Assembly (NCBI GenBank): GCA_051294375.1
Contig: CM119263.1
Location: 24,966,688 to 25,030,687 of the forward strand
Length of the DNA: 64,000 bases
Direction of reading: 5' to 3'
DNA from: Paraspadella gotoi
Lineage: Eukaryota; Chaetognatha
Below are positions 34,931 to 47,053 of the stretch, one piece after another. Below the pieces are notes generated by a model. That model had not been told where the DNA came from. It saw nothing but the letters and a program-made list of their open reading frames with translations, and did not search any database. Numbering within the stretch: the stretch's first letter is position 1; the number at the start of each line of letters is the position of its first letter. Made by a program: the position numbers and the translations under genes.

Positions 34931-35880
34931 CCTCCCTGGCATTCTCCGCTTCTTTTTCCTGTACTAAGTAAAAACAATTTACAAAAATTTTCATTCATTC
35001 CACCCAAAACTTTTTTCATTTTTTTCACTCTCCGTCAAATCCTCACCCCCTCTCCCACGCAGAGACCTTCGACAAACTCAGATTGCTCAAACCGGTCGAC
35101 CATCTCTTGGCGAGCTGCTGAACGCCCGCGCAGCAGCGGGGCGTCGAAGGGGCAAGAGATCCACCGCGAGACCAGAACCTGCGCAGAGGAAATGTTGACT
35201 GGTCAAATGTTAATCAATAATCAACATTGTTATATCATAACTTTCGACTTGAAATAAGATAAAAGTGTTTTTCACGAATGCAATGCGATATATTAAAAAT
35301 TACTACAATATTTAAGTGCTTTTTCCTTCAAATACACGCAATCAATAGTCATGACAAGAGCAACAAACAGGAAAACAACAACAAATTCGGAGACCTCAGA
35401 TTTTCCCACAGAATCACTCGATTCCCGAGAATCTTTCTCTTTCCCATGGGCGCATCCCCCTTTCCCTAAAAACCCGTTAGCCGGCCATAGCCAAGGAACG
35501 AGAGATTTTCCACACAATCCCCAATTGAAAATCTCTTCCCGACGGCTTTTCGTTCTTCATTGTCCCAAGCTCTCGCAAACTGACCGAAGGCTTCATCGTT
35601 CCGCTTCGGTGGTGATTTTCCGCGGTTACTTTAGTAATTGGCTCTCGGGAAGGCGGCGGAAGTCAAAGAGGGTTAATCTTATGAGGGGGAGGATGGATTG
35701 AATTTAGTCTGCCATGTGTAATTTGATAAGGAGTTTTTTTCGAAGCTGAAGGAGGAAGAAACGAGAGACGTTCGGGAGAAGGAGAAAAGAGATTATTAAC
35801 GCCGAAGGAAAGAGCGATAGAAACTCTAGCTAGAAATAATACATAAAGGAACATTAAACAAATTCTGAATTTAACTCAAC

Positions 35881-38800
35881 ATGCCCCTAAAGTGGAAAAG
35901 TATGAAGTCGCACAAGCTCGGACGAAACAACCGCGGATATCAGCCCATTCCTCAGAGCGAGGAAGAATTCTTAAACGTGAGCTGTGGGTTTTGATTGTTT
36001 TATTGCTTAATTTTTTATTGTACATTTATTTTAAGGATGAAGCACCGGTGGAAAATAAAAAAGCTCGAAGAAGCACCAAATCTCGAAACAAAAACCAGGA
36101 GGATCCCACTAAATCGATGATACCGGAAGACGATTGGCTCAGCAATTACGTTTTTCGAGTCAGTCATCACGCACCACGTGTTTGAATGGCTTTAAGTTTA
36201 ACCGTTTTTTTTATAAAGGTTATTTTGTTTTAAAATAAAGAATCTCATGCCGGAATTGGACAAACTGGAAGAAAGATTTTGGAATTTAGTCGAAGAGGAT
36301 AACGTCGAGGAAGTAAGTTATTTGAAAACTGAAAAAAAAAAAAAGAAAGGAAATATTGAGATGACTTTTTACGTTTTTCAGGTTAAACGCTTTCTCAAGG
36401 AAAAACGAACGGATCCGAACGGATTCAACATTAATTGCAAGTCGTACCTAGGAAAAACCCCCTTGACACAGGCCGTGTTGCAAAACAATATTGACATGGT
36501 ATACGTACACGAAAACTACTTAACAAACTGTTTCCCTAAAAACGTAAACCACTCTTTCGTCACTACAAGGTAGAGGTCTTTCTGCAATATCCAGAGGTGG
36601 AGATCCGCGAAGCCATCTTGTACGCCATCGACGCGGGAAACTTGAGGATGACGCGGAAGCTCTTAGACTTCGCCCGTAAATTTCGAACCTCGCGAGAAGT
36701 GGACCCGAAGGCCATCCCCGCCGGGGAGTGGGAGTTCCCGGGTGAGGAGGCGACGACGCATTGCCATTGGAGTCGCGGAATGACGCCGTTGATATTAGCT
36801 GGACAAAAGAACAACTACAGGTTGGATTTCGTACTCGTAGGTGTATTTAAAAACTATTTATAGACAGAAGACACCTCTTTTTGCAAAATAGTTTAAATAT
36901 ATTACCTTCTCAAGCTTAGTTAAGATACTAAATATGAATAAAAATAATAATATAATAAGCCAGGTACTCTGGGAGTGAACAAACGAGACTGTGAGAGAGT
37001 CTTGATTGTCATTATCTTGTAAGAGTGATGGAGGCCTGAAAACACCAAAGCCTGTCCAAAGTCAGGGACAAGATAGCTTATTTATTAAATGAATCGATAA
37101 TTTTAATAGTAATAATAAAAGTAAGGAGAAGGTGAAGAATTGTGACGATGTAAGAGAAGTAGAAAAGAAGTGAGACGAGCTCTCTCCTGATCCACTTTTT
37201 ATTTATCCAATTTCATAATAATATTATATGATAAATTAAAAAAAGAAGTTCTGTATTTTTTTCCTTTATTATAATTATTACAAATTGTATCGTTCAGCTG
37301 GGAGCTATTTAACGATTTTTATAACTTTTGCGTCTCATAGCATGATAAAAATGCTTCTGCGCCGCGGCCACGTCATCGAAATGCCACATACGCCGTCCTG
37401 CGTTTGTAAAGAGTGTGCCGCTTCTCAAGATAAGGGATTGGATATGTCACGTGCTCGGGTGAACGCCTTCAAAGCCATCTCTTCGCCCGCCTATGTCTTT
37501 TTAACTTCTCGAGATCCCATCATCGCCATGATGAGGCTAAAGCGTGACTTGGAACTGGCCGCCAAAGAAGACCCTACCTTCGACATGGTTTACCAAGAAA
37601 TGGCCGACACCGTGGACCAGCTCTTGGCTGATTTCATCGACTGCTGCGAGACGACGGAAGAGGTGCAAACGATTTTGCAGCACAAAAGCACGACGGAGCA
37701 AAGAGGGTTTCACAACAGCGTCGTTCCGCGGCTGGAATTGGGAGTTTTCTACGAAATGAAACGATTCGTTGCTCATACCTCCTGCCAAGTCGTGTTAATG
37801 CGCGGCTGGTGCGGCGAATGGAAGTCATGGCGGCAAACGAGCAACTACATGGCAGTAATTCATATCCTATTGAGAATTGTCTTCATGCCGCTATTCGCGT
37901 TGCTGGATCTGTTTCTCCCGTTTTCCGGGTGGGGAAAATGGAATCAGTCGCCGTGCAATAAAATGCTTTTGTTTTTCGCTTCGTACGTCGTGTTTTTGTG
38001 CCTGATCGTCACCCACATTGAGGAAACGAAGAACGTGTTTGTTCGCGGGCCACCGCAATCCAACGTCAGGTTTATCGTCGTTCTTTACGTTTTCGGTCTC
38101 GGTCTAAACCTGCTCCGGAGGTTGAAAATTTTTGGATTCCGCCATGCGTTCGGTTACTACCATTGGAACAAATACGACACGATTATGTTGTCACTGTTTA
38201 TGGGAAGCTTTGGTTGCTGGGTTTTGTCCTGGTTCGAAGTGCAGCAACACGATCACAGATGGCGCTACCAGGCTCGTATGTGTTGGACGCCGTTTGAGAC
38301 GACGCTGTGGGCGGAGGGTTTATTTACTCTCGCGGCTTGTATGGCGTACGTTCGCCTGATGTACTGGTTTCAATTGAGCTCAAGATTCGGACCGATCGGC
38401 GTCTCACTCCGTTCCATGTTCGACAACGCACTGAGCGTTTTTGCCATCACAATTTGTTTACTCTGGATATCGTTTGCTCATGCCCTCAGCGCCCTCTTCC
38501 CTTACTATTACGGTCAACGATGGGTCATAAACGGGATGGTGGCTAAACGACAAGATCCAGGATTCACAACCTTTGAAACGGCTCTCAAATCTTTGTTTTG
38601 GGCCATTCTGGGCATGATGCCTTTCAGCGCTGCCGACGTGGTGATTGACAATCTCGACACGAATCCCGAGTGTGGCTTTTCTTCCCATAACACGAGCCAA
38701 TCCGTTATCAACCAGCACAAGCCGACCGAATGGACTTCTCACTTGCTCTACGCGATCTACCACATTCTCACCACAGTAATAACGATGAACATGCTCATCG

Positions 38801-39548
38801 CCGTCATGTCCAACACCTTCACCGAAATTTCCGCCTCTCGAAGCCGAGAATGGAAATTCAATCGGACTAAGTTTTATTTGGAATTCATGAACAAACGGCA
38901 AACGCTGCCCCCGCCGTACAATTTAATTCCTTCGCCCGCTACCTTTTTTCGCGTCTCTTCGTGGCTCGTAAAGAAATGTCAGGGAAGCGCGGAAGCCAAA
39001 TGCAATGCCGAGCAATGCTGCTACACCGCGGACGAAGTCAAGGTGAAAGAGGAATGGACGAAATACACGAGGATCCTCGCGGAAATGGTTCAGCGCTACT
39101 TTGCTCGTCACGCCGTCATCGAGGCGAAGGAAAGAGGAGGCGAGGAGCGCCTCAAACATCTCTTCAAAAATCTAAGGGCAGAAGTTAAAGAATTGAGGAG
39201 AGTGTCGGAGGACCTGCTGGAAACTCTAACTCAGGGAGGAAGTCAAGCTAACTACGATAAAGAATTCGAATTTACCGTTCATCCTTTCGAAGCGGTAAGG
39301 CACATGATCATTGATCAATGATTATACTCAATTACTCATAGGTTATATTTTCTAATCGAAACATAAATAATCATTATCATCTCTTGATTTTTTAAAAGTT
39401 GAACGTCGACTCGCAGATGGGAGAGAGCGATGTCAAACCGACGAGTAGTGTAGAAGCTCAGCCTGATGTAGAGAATGAGGAATTCACAGTTTTCATCAAC
39501 CCTCTGAATGGAACGCAAACAGATGCTGAACAAGTAGAAAAGAGTTAA
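35881..39548 (+). CDS. TRPC-family cation channel, 7 exons
   Basis: Plasma-membrane, receptor-operated cation channel subunit. Exons: 35881-35976, 36036-36158, 36241-36312, 36382-36498, 36570-36820, 37341-39294 and 39399-39548, phases consistent, about 920 residues. The N-terminal half contains TRPC ankyrin repeats (KTPLTQAVLQNNIDM, GMTPLILAGQKNNY, IKMLLRRGHVIEMPHTPSCVCKEC) and the TRPC region RARVNAFKAISSPAYVFLTS. The sixth exon encodes all six membrane helices. The pore region is KSLFWAILGMMPFSA, followed by TVITMNMLIAVMSNTF in S6. The TRP box corresponds to EWKFNRTKFYLEF. A C-terminal coiled coil (about ERLKHLFKNLRAEVKELRRVSEDLLETL in two stretches) precedes a short acidic tail. TRPC is well supported; which subtype is not determined. 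Confidence 0.93.
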
Positions 39549-39768
39549 ACTTCGAGCGTGAGGAGAAATCTCAAGGTCAATGAAGATGTATATTTATGTT
39601 GTCCTTGCTTTTTCCAGTTCATCTTTTTTAAATAGAAAGTTGTTTCAATTAACGTCAAATTAACAATTCAATTCAATTCACATCAACAATTCAATTCAAT
39701 TCACTTAACATCAAATTTACATTTTAGATTTAATTTTATATGGTGCATTTACGGCGTGAGTGATAGAG

Positions 39769-40374
39769 TTAGGGGGAAACTAACTCAGTAAGGTGGTTAA
39801 GAAATTTGAATTAAGCACCTGCTCAAACGAAAATTCAAACATTTTTTTAAAAAATTGAATAGATAATTTTTTTTAATATTACTCCATATATTATTTTTTT
39901 AATATTTATTTATAAATAGGAAAGGCTAAAAAATTTTTTCGGATTTTTTTAATTTTAAGATCAGATTCGGGTAGCTTGCAAAAAGTTGTCTACACAAAGT
40001 ATAATTTTTTTTTCAATATTTTGATCATAAGTGTGTGAAAAATATGAAAAACTATTTATAATCATCATCATCATCATTTTTCGATTATTTTATTACTTTT
40101 TCTTAATTTTGACCAAGAAAACCTAAATATTTTTGAAAGTTGTAGTTAAATTTTTTATTTAACTTTTTATGCTCTATCAGAATCCATCAAAAACAGTTAA
40201 GATTGATTAAAAAAAAATGTTATCATTATATAGTAATATTGTAATTTTAATAGCAACAATAAAAGCATTAAAATCTAACTTTTTTAAAATTCTTTTTTTA
40301 CCTAAAAGTAGACTTCAAGACTAAAGTTTTGAACCCCCGCCCCTATTGAATTTAATTTCATAGTAGATTTCTAA
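39769..40374 (+). repeat. Dispersed ~0.6-kb AT-rich repeat, copy 1
   Basis: A non-coding AT-rich unit that starts ttaggggg...ctaactcagtaaggtggtta and ends near catagtagatttcta. It has an inverted copy at 59883-60390. Shared internal phrases include aagcacctgctcaaacgaaaa, tttatgctctatcagaatcc, gacttcaagactaaagtt and aatttcatagtagatttcta. It follows the TRPC stop codon by 220 bp, so it may be partly transcribed in that 3' UTR. Confidence 0.85.
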
Positions 40375-40516
40375 TAGAGTAAATTGTAAGATTATCAGCA
40401 ACAGGCGTTTTAAAATTGTAATAAAAAATATTAAAATAAAATGCAACAGTAGAATAGTGTAGTTTTAATAAATGTTTTCCCACTTTATTTTTAACTAATA
40501 TTATTATTTATTAATT

Positions 40517-40705
40517 CGGGAGTTCTACGATTCAATGACGATGTTCATTTGATGATTTGACTTATCGGGCGGAGTGGCCGACGCTTCCTCCATCTCTCCG
40601 CCGGAGTCGTCTTCAATGTCGGCCAGAAAAAGAAAACTCCCCCGTCTCGTCGGACACGTCAAATTTTAGCCCTTTGTAATCGACATTCTCAATTAAAACA
40701 TATTA
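40517..40705 (-). pseudogene. Coding-like remnant with a one-base frame break
   Basis: On the minus strand a frame reading NVDYKGLKFDVSDETGE stops soon after. The next frame takes over from the same GGGGG run and reads FLADIEDDSGGEMEEASATP then PDKSNHQMNIVIES and a stop. The two together look like the C-terminal exon of an acidic protein with a one-base slip at the G run. No family recognised and no upstream exon in phase was found. It could be a decayed gene, a sequencing error in a real one, or chance. Confidence 0.3.
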
Positions 40706-41279
40706 TTAAGACTTATTGTTTCTCAAAACATTCATCCCTTACAATTCTCGCCCAAGGAAATCGTGGAAACCTTTGGAGGATGGGACAAGGGAAGCCCTTC
40801 CTCTTCTCACACCCAAATGCGAGACGATGGGGAAAAATAAACTCCATGGAATCTAAACATTTCTTTCAGCTGCTTTCGGTTGCATTGCAAATCAACTTAT
40901 TAACCGGGACCGTTGTCAGGCCTAACGACTTTTTCCTCGCGTTTAACGGCATCTTTCCTAAAATAAATCGTCCATGCTACATTGAATATTAATATTATGG
41001 AATCTTAAAACTTCTCTATACAATTGCTGTACCTTTTATTCTTTCAGAAAAAAACCCATAAAATTGTTATCCTTTTCTTTTCTTTCAAGAAAAACAATTC
41101 ATATTAATACTCGTTTGCGGACTGTTTGTTTACCCCAATTTTTTTTTTCTTGGTTCATAATTTCAAATCTCGGTGGCTTTTAGTTCAACTTTTTAATATC
41201 AAGTTTTATTTTGACATCTAGACGTTAAAACAAGTTTGGAGTGTGGGACGACGGATTCTTATTTCTACTTTTTCGTTGC

Positions 41280-41281
41280 AG
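41280..41281 (+). promoter_or_regulatory. 3' splice site upstream of ERMP1 start
   Basis: The pyrimidine-rich cttatttctactttttcgttgcag ends in AG 22 bases before the ATG at 41304. No matching in-frame coding exon is seen upstream, so it accepts either a 5' UTR exon or a spliced leader. Confidence 0.5.
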
Positions 41282-41303
41282 ATCATTAATAATAATTATT
41301 AGA

Positions 41304-44096
41304 ATGTCGAACGCCTTAAGTGCTAACGAAGTGCGCACTGACAGAGGGGAAAATGGCGAAGAGAAACCGACGCCGGAAGCGACTTACTCGTTGACGATAG
41401 TCTTGGTGTTTCACCTTCTCGTGTACGTGTTGGTTAGAAACTTGAACGACCGGTTCCCAAATCCACTGACGACTAAGGATATGGAGACAAGTCCGTCCAG
41501 GTTTATCGAGGAAAACGCGGTGCGACATCTTCGGGCATTGACTTCGTTAGGAGATCGAATGACCGGAAGCGAAGCCAACGAGGTCCATGCCGTGGCCTCC
41601 CTCCTTGCCGAAATCGAAAGCATTCAAAAAAGTGCGCGCCCCGTTCATCAGATTGACGTGCAGCTTCAGGAAGTTTCCGGATCGTTCAGCTTAGGATTTT
41701 TGAAACATTTTTCGCATTCCTACGAAAACGTTAAAAACTTATTAGTACAATTCAAACCGAAAAATGTAGAAAACGTTAAATACTTGCTCATCAATTGTCA
41801 TTTTGACACGGTATGTCAAAGTCCCGGCGCTAGCGACGATGGAGCGAGCTGCAGCATTATGTTGGAGACTCTTCGAGCTCTCTCTCAAGCGGAAAAGCCC
41901 TTCGCACACGGACTCATCATGAATTTTAACGGAGCCGAAGAAAATATCCTTCAAGCTAGCCACGGCTTCATCACTAAACACCCCTGGGCCAGAGACATCA
42001 AAGCATTCATCAACTTGGAAGCCGCCGGTGGAGGAGGCTGGGAATTGTTGTTTCAATCGGGTCCTCAACACCCTTGGCTTCTAAAAGCTTACGCGGAGTC
42101 TGCCCCATACCCATTCGCCCACGGCATCGCCCAGGACATTTTCCAAAACGGTCTCGTTCCTTCCGATACGGATTATCGCATTTATCGCGACTTCGGAAAA
42201 TTGCCGGGTCTCGACATCGCCTACATTTCCAACGGATACATATACCACACTCAGTGGGACGACATGAAACAGATTCCCCCAGGGTGCCTCCAACGTGGCG
42301 GCGAAAACGTCCTGGGCCTTTTGACGAATCTGCTCAACTCACCATACTTAATCAAACCGGGCGGCTACAAGTTCGGCAGCGTCGTTTTCTTTGACTTCCT
42401 CGGACTGTTTATGGTGACCTATTCTGAACAAATGAGTCGAATTTTAAACGTGGGATTCGGGATCCTCGCCTTGTCTGCCATCGCTTGGAAAGTTGCGGGA
42501 AAGAAGTCACGTCTCTCTCACAGATTCGGTGACCCAACCAGTCCAATCGGAGTCGAGTATTTCATCTTACTTACCAAGCAATTTGGAATTTTTCTGTTGG
42601 CGGCTTTGTTGTCCGGGTGCGTGCCCGCTTTGGTAGCTAGTCTTTTGAGCGGGTTTATCTTCGAACCCACGTCGACGCTCGGATCCTTATTTTTTCGACC
42701 TATGTCGTGGTATGCGAATCCGACGAACGTTTTCGGTCTTTATTTTCTCCCATCGATGGCCACGTTTTTGTTCGTCATCGCCAGATTTTCCTCGGAGGCT
42801 CAAACCTCTTGGATCCGAAACAAGTTTCACTTGGAGGACGCGTGCGCCGATGGAATTCAACTTTTGTTTAGCGTCGTCATGCTCGTGGCCACCTTCTACC
42901 GCATCATATCCGCTTACTTGTTGCTCCTTTTCATTGCTATTCCATTTTTTTGTCGCTACCTCGTTGGCTTGTCTCCCAAAAGCTTTTACGAAAACCCCTA
43001 TCGATGCCTCCTGCTCAAACTGATTCTCTACTCTCCCGCCGTTTTGTACCTGACCAAACTCGTGTGCATAATGTTTCAATTCTTTGTGCCCATCATGGGT
43101 CGTGTTGGCTCTTTCCTTCCTTCGGAACTGGTGATCGGACTTTTTTCTACTGTCATGGTCGTCGGATTCGCTTCAGTTTGGTTCGGATTGATATTCGTCG
43201 TCGGGCGTCGGGCAGTGGACCGGGTCGCCGCCTTCATGATGTTGGCGCATATCGTCTTTCTCGCCGCAGTGCTCTTCACGCCTTTAGGATTCGCCTACCA
43301 CGGGCAAAAGCCGCATCCTCGAGCGCAGCGCTCATTTTTGCATCACATTAATTTCGTTACCTACGACCGAAGCGGAAACCAGCTCAACCGCACATCACGA
43401 CTGTGGTTCATACCTTTCGACTTTTACGGCCACCGCGCATTGCAACCGTTTGTGCCCGAATTGCGTGGACCCGCGTACGAGCTTCCCGACGTTTCGTTGC
43501 CAATCAAGCTTTCCGATGAAGAAGAATTCCCGGCTGCGACATCAAGACCTTTTATGCGAATGCCTTTCTACTTCCCAATTCATTTCTTGATGAGAAAATC
43601 ACTTTTGTTGCCAGAGGTTGAACCCTTTGAGCCGCCGACTAAAATCCATGTCTCCCTGATCCAAAGATTGGAAGTCAAACCGGGAGTCACAAAAATTTCT
43701 CTGTCGGTTAAGACCCACGATCACATGTCGGTGATGATTATGCCTCGTCCAGGTCACGCCCTTTCTCATTGGTCCGTCGGGGATGGCCGACCGAAAGTCT
43801 CAGATTTTGTTTCAGGGAAGACACCATCTCAAGATCGATACGGGTACTTCATTTTTTACGGTTCCGGTCGTCGTCCAGACGAGGAATGGAAATTGGAATT
43901 CGAGGTGACAAGGTTGTTTCCGCTCGAGACTCTAGGCATAAAAAATTCGGACGTTGTGGTTGACCTCAACATTAATCCTCATTTCGTTATCGGTGATAAA
44001 AGGAAATCCAAGGCTACTGAAGCATTCCTAGAAAAACTTCCTTCGTGGTCTTATTGTGTTGCTTGGACGGCAGAGCAACATCTCATGATGTTTTAA
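41304..44096 (+). CDS. ERMP1: Endoplasmic reticulum metallopeptidase 1 (M28 family)
   Basis: Single-exon, 930 residues. The start at 41304 was chosen because the upstream extension crosses a 3' splice site. A membrane helix near residues 27-45 precedes a luminal M28 peptidase domain. Zinc and catalytic residues are all visible: His166 in NCHFDT, Asp178 in GASDDGAS, catalytic Glu212 and ligand Glu213 in NGAEEN, Glu239 in INLEAAG, and His315 in YIYHTQWD. The surrounding sequence (ILQASHGFITKHPWA, PSDTDYRIYRDFG) matches vertebrate ERMP1 closely. About eight further hydrophobic segments follow from residue ~365, then a C-terminal luminal-type domain. The protein should be an active ER membrane peptidase; its substrates are not inferable here. 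Family length is about 900 residues, so it is complete. AATAAA occurs at 44348. Confidence 0.95.
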   Translation: MSNALSANEVRTDRGENGEEKPTPEATYSLTIVLVFHLLVYVLVRNLNDRFPNPLTTKDMETSPSRFIEENAVRHLRALTSLGDRMTGSEANEVHAVASLLAEIESIQKSARPVHQIDVQLQEVSGSFSLGFLKHFSHSYENVKNLLVQFKPKNVENVKYLLINCHFDTVCQSPGASDDGASCSIMLETLRALSQAEKPFAHGLIMNFNGAEENILQASHGFITKHPWARDIKAFINLEAAGGGGWELLFQSGPQHPWLLKAYAESAPYPFAHGIAQDIFQNGLVPSDTDYRIYRDFGKLPGLDIAYISNGYIYHTQWDDMKQIPPGCLQRGGENVLGLLTNLLNSPYLIKPGGYKFGSVVFFDFLGLFMVTYSEQMSRILNVGFGILALSAIAWKVAGKKSRLSHRFGDPTSPIGVEYFILLTKQFGIFLLAALLSGCVPALVASLLSGFIFEPTSTLGSLFFRPMSWYANPTNVFGLYFLPSMATFLFVIARFSSEAQTSWIRNKFHLEDACADGIQLLFSVVMLVATFYRIISAYLLLLFIAIPFFCRYLVGLSPKSFYENPYRCLLLKLILYSPAVLYLTKLVCIMFQFFVPIMGRVGSFLPSELVIGLFSTVMVVGFASVWFGLIFVVGRRAVDRVAAFMMLAHIVFLAAVLFTPLGFAYHGQKPHPRAQRSFLHHINFVTYDRSGNQLNRTSRLWFIPFDFYGHRALQPFVPELRGPAYELPDVSLPIKLSDEEEFPAATSRPFMRMPFYFPIHFLMRKSLLLPEVEPFEPPTKIHVSLIQRLEVKPGVTKISLSVKTHDHMSVMIMPRPGHALSHWSVGDGRPKVSDFVSGKTPSQDRYGYFIFYGSGRRPDEEWKLEFEVTRLFPLETLGIKNSDVVVDLNINPHFVIGDKRKSKATEAFLEKLPSWSYCVAWTAEQHLMMF

Positions 44097-44713
44097 GATC
44101 GGATTTTATATTGTATTTAAATGGAAATTAGTTTAAAATGCAACACTCCTTGATCTCTATTCCAGATTTTTAAAATTTGTTATTTGAAATGAAGAACTTA
44201 TAAGGTTACTCGTAAGCTAGTTTTGAGTCATATAAAATATGCAATCATTTTTTTAATCAATTAGCACTAAACTAGTCTTTATTGCACCCAGATTCCAGAC
44301 GTTATTCGGGAGTTTGAGAAAAAAAGTTTGGTTGGTATCACTTTCAAAATAAATTTAAATTATGCTATTTGTTAATAGTTTTCCTCAATTACACATTAAG
44401 CTAACTGAAGCTATTCTGCATTTTTAATATTGCGCATTTATAATTATATCTATCTTTTAAAAAAGCTTTACACAATGTTTATAAAAATAGCAAGTTATAC
44501 AAGTTAAAATATTCTCACAAAACCAAAAAACGACCTAAATAAATAACTTTTGGCTTTGTCGGAATTATGAATTATTGAAATATTTTTACCGTTAACGATG
44601 TCAAAGTACAGTATTATTAATTTTTTTTTTAAAACATCTATTTTAGCATCAGTTGATAATTTGATTTTTTATTTATTGCCTGAACCAATTTCTTTCTCAA
44701 CTTTTTTACCAAC

Positions 44714-44715
44714 AG
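44714..44715 (+). promoter_or_regulatory. 3' splice site upstream of isocitrate dehydrogenase start
   Basis: The sequence tttctcaacttttttaccaacag ends in AG 56 bases before the ATG at 44771 and 618 bases after the ERMP1 stop codon. Confidence 0.5.
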
Positions 44716-44770
44716 ATCCGGTTTGAATATTACGGCGTCTGGTTTGCCAAATCTTGTCAACGCTTTAAAA

Positions 44771-47053
44771 ATGTCTGCCATTCTCAACTGCAGTCGTGGC
44801 GTCCTCGCCCGGCGTCAATTTGTTCAGCGCCTCTTCGGCGTCTCGTCCGTGGCTCAAAGCAAAATCATTTACACGGAAACTGATGAAGCTCCGATGCTTG
44901 CCACGTATTCTCTTTTGCCGGTCATCCAAAGATTCGCCAAGCCCATGGGAATCGAAGTGGAGAAGCGTGATATTTCGGTTGCCGGTCGACTCCTCGCTCA
45001 TTTCTCTGACCGTTTGAGGCCGAATCAGCGCATCCCCGACGAGCTGTCTTACCTCGGGGAATTGGCCAAGACCCCCGAAGGAAACATCATCAAGCTCCCG
45101 AACATCAGCGCGTCCATCCCTCAACTGCTCGAATGCATCGAAGAGTTGCAGAAAAAAGGCTATGACATTCCCGATTTCAATCCGAATCCTAAGACTGAAG
45201 AGGAAAAGAAGATTCGTGAGCGATTCGCGAAGGTCCTCGGCAGCGCCGTCAATCCCGTCCTCCGTGAGGGCAACTCCGATCGCCGGGCAGCACCTCCCGT
45301 AAAGAAACACGCACAAAGCATTAAAAAGCGCAACCCGCAGATGCGTCCTTGGAGTCAAGACTGCCGCGCCACTGTGTCCCACATGGACGAAGGAGATTTT
45401 TTTGGCAGCGAGCAATCGCACATAATGCACAAAGCCGGAAGCGTTACTATCACTCTTAAAACCTCACAGGGCGACGTCGTTTTGAAAGATAACCTCAAGT
45501 TGTCCGAAGGAGAAGTGATCGACGCATCCCGTATGAGCATTAAGCATCTCGTTCGGTTTTTCGAGAAAGAAATCGCCGACTGCTACGAAAAAAAACTGAT
45601 GATGTCGCTTCACATGAAAGCTACGATGATGAAAGTCTCTGACCCAATTATTTTCGGTCACTGCGTGAAGGTCTTTTACAAGGACGTGTTTGCCAAGCAT
45701 GCCGCTCTTTTCTCTGAGTTAGGAGTTAACCCCAATAACGGCCTAGGTGATGTTTACGAGAAAATAAAAGGTCACGCAAAGCAGGCTGAAGTAGAGGCCG
45801 ACATTAAGGCAACGTACCAAAAGCGCCCCGGTTTAGCAATGGTTGACTCTGATAATGGCATCACTAATCTTCACGTCCCAAGTGACGTCATCATCGACGC
45901 TTCGATGCCAAACGTCGTCCGTGACGGTGGAAAAATGTGGAACAAAGACGATAAATTGGAGGACGTTAAATGCGTGATACCCGACCGTTGCTACGCGGAT
46001 ACCTACGGCGTCATTTTGGAGGACTGTCGCAAAAACGGCCAATTCGATTGGATGTCCATGGGCCACAATTCAAACGTTGGGCTCATGGCTCAAAAAGCCG
46101 AGGAATACGGCTCTCACGATAAAACTTTCGAAATTCCATCCGACGGAACAGTTGTCGTTACTGATAACGACGGTAAAACCATTTTCAAGCACGATGTTGA
46201 AAAGGGGGATATTTGGCGCATGTGTCAAACCAAGGATTTGCCAATTCGGGATTGGGTTAAGCTTGCAGTTTCTCGCGCCCGAGCAACAGGAGCAAAAGCG
46301 GTCTTTTGGTTAAATGCTGACCGCGCCCATGACGCCAACGTCATGAAGCTTGTGAAGAAATATCTGGCTGATCACGATACAGCCGGCCTCGATATTATAT
46401 TTGCCAAACCAGCCGACGCCATGAAGATAAGTTGCGAGCGCGCTCGCGTTGGTCTCGACACCATTACTTGCACCGGGAACGTACTAAGGGATTATCTGAC
46501 AGATCTTTTCCCAATTTTAGAGCTCGGCACTTCGGCTAAAATGCTTTCGGTTGTTCCGCTCTTGTCTGGGGGCGTATTGTTGGAAACCGGCGCTGGCGGT
46601 TCCGCGCCCAAGCACGTTCAACAGTTTCTAAAAGAGGGGCACCTTCGGTGGGACTCGCTCGGCGAATATCTGGCGACAGCCATTGGATTTCAAGAGCTCG
46701 GCATGCGATCCAAGAGCGACAAAGCCAACCTGCTCGGGGAAACCCTAATGGAGGCAGTGGGCAAGTGGTTGGAGGAAGACAAAACGCCCGGGCGCAAAGT
46801 TAAGCAAATTGACAACCGCCTGAGCAATTTTTACGTTGCAATGTATTGGGCCGAGGCTTTAGCCTCGCGCGACTCCTCCTGGTCATCTTTGGCGAAGAAG
46901 TTGAGGGAAAACGAGGAAATTATCAGCAAAGATCTCATTGAATGCCAAGGCCCGTCCGTCGATATCGGGGGTTATTACAAGCCAGACCCTGACAAGGCCA
47001 ATGCTGCTATGAGGCCGAGCAAGGTGTTCAATCAATTGATGGATAACTACTGA
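44771..47053 (+). CDS. Monomeric (bacterial-type) NADP-isocitrate dehydrogenase, mitochondrial-like presequence
   Basis: Converts isocitrate to 2-oxoglutarate with reduction of NADP+. Single exon, 760 residues. From about residue 30 the sequence follows the ~740-residue monomeric IDH of bacteria such as Azotobacter (from memory): [50 protein letters not shown] (substrate-binding Ser/Asn), [92 protein letters not shown] and [16 protein letters not shown]. The first ~30 residues ([20 protein letters not shown]...) are Arg-rich, free of acidic residues and typical of a mitochondrial targeting peptide; bacterial enzymes lack them. The type is mainly bacterial with scattered eukaryotic occurrences. 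Base use, 5' splice site and neighbours argue that it is a resident nuclear gene, not contamination. Being intronless is not special here, as three neighbours are too. Confidence 0.95.
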   Translation: MSAILNCSRGVLARRQFVQRLFGVSSVAQSKIIYTETDEAPMLATYSLLPVIQRFAKPMGIEVEKRDISVAGRLLAHFSDRLRPNQRIPDELSYLGELAKTPEGNIIKLPNISASIPQLLECIEELQKKGYDIPDFNPNPKTEEEKKIRERFAKVLGSAVNPVLREGNSDRRAAPPVKKHAQSIKKRNPQMRPWSQDCRATVSHMDEGDFFGSEQSHIMHKAGSVTITLKTSQGDVVLKDNLKLSEGEVIDASRMSIKHLVRFFEKEIADCYEKKLMMSLHMKATMMKVSDPIIFGHCVKVFYKDVFAKHAALFSELGVNPNNGLGDVYEKIKGHAKQAEVEADIKATYQKRPGLAMVDSDNGITNLHVPSDVIIDASMPNVVRDGGKMWNKDDKLEDVKCVIPDRCYADTYGVILEDCRKNGQFDWMSMGHNSNVGLMAQKAEEYGSHDKTFEIPSDGTVVVTDNDGKTIFKHDVEKGDIWRMCQTKDLPIRDWVKLAVSRARATGAKAVFWLNADRAHDANVMKLVKKYLADHDTAGLDIIFAKPADAMKISCERARVGLDTITCTGNVLRDYLTDLFPILELGTSAKMLSVVPLLSGGVLLETGAGGSAPKHVQQFLKEGHLRWDSLGEYLATAIGFQELGMRSKSDKANLLGETLMEAVGKWLEEDKTPGRKVKQIDNRLSNFYVAMYWAEALASRDSSWSSLAKKLRENEEIISKDLIECQGPSVDIGGYYKPDPDKANAAMRPSKVFNQLMDNY

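Larger units (their letters stand above)
33751..35880. other. Divergent spacer between T-box and TRPC genes
   Basis: This spacer separates the 5' ends of two divergently transcribed genes and should carry both promoters. GC-richer blocks occur at 34010-34470 and 35050-35180, and two (CT)n runs at 34690-34755 and 34861-34927. The block at 35050-35180 is open in two frames and could be an untranslated or coding exon, but I found no matching splice partners. Confidence 0.5.

Noticed and set aside
35041-35180. Possible extra upstream exon of the TRPC gene or of a minus-strand gene
   Set aside because: GC-rich and open in two frames, but no donor/acceptor pair brings it into phase with any neighbour and no family similarity is visible.
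44771-47053. Bacterial contamination as the source of the isocitrate dehydrogenase
   Set aside because: It lies between animal genes with intron-bearing neighbours, has a presequence and an upstream 3' splice site, and shows codon use like its neighbours.
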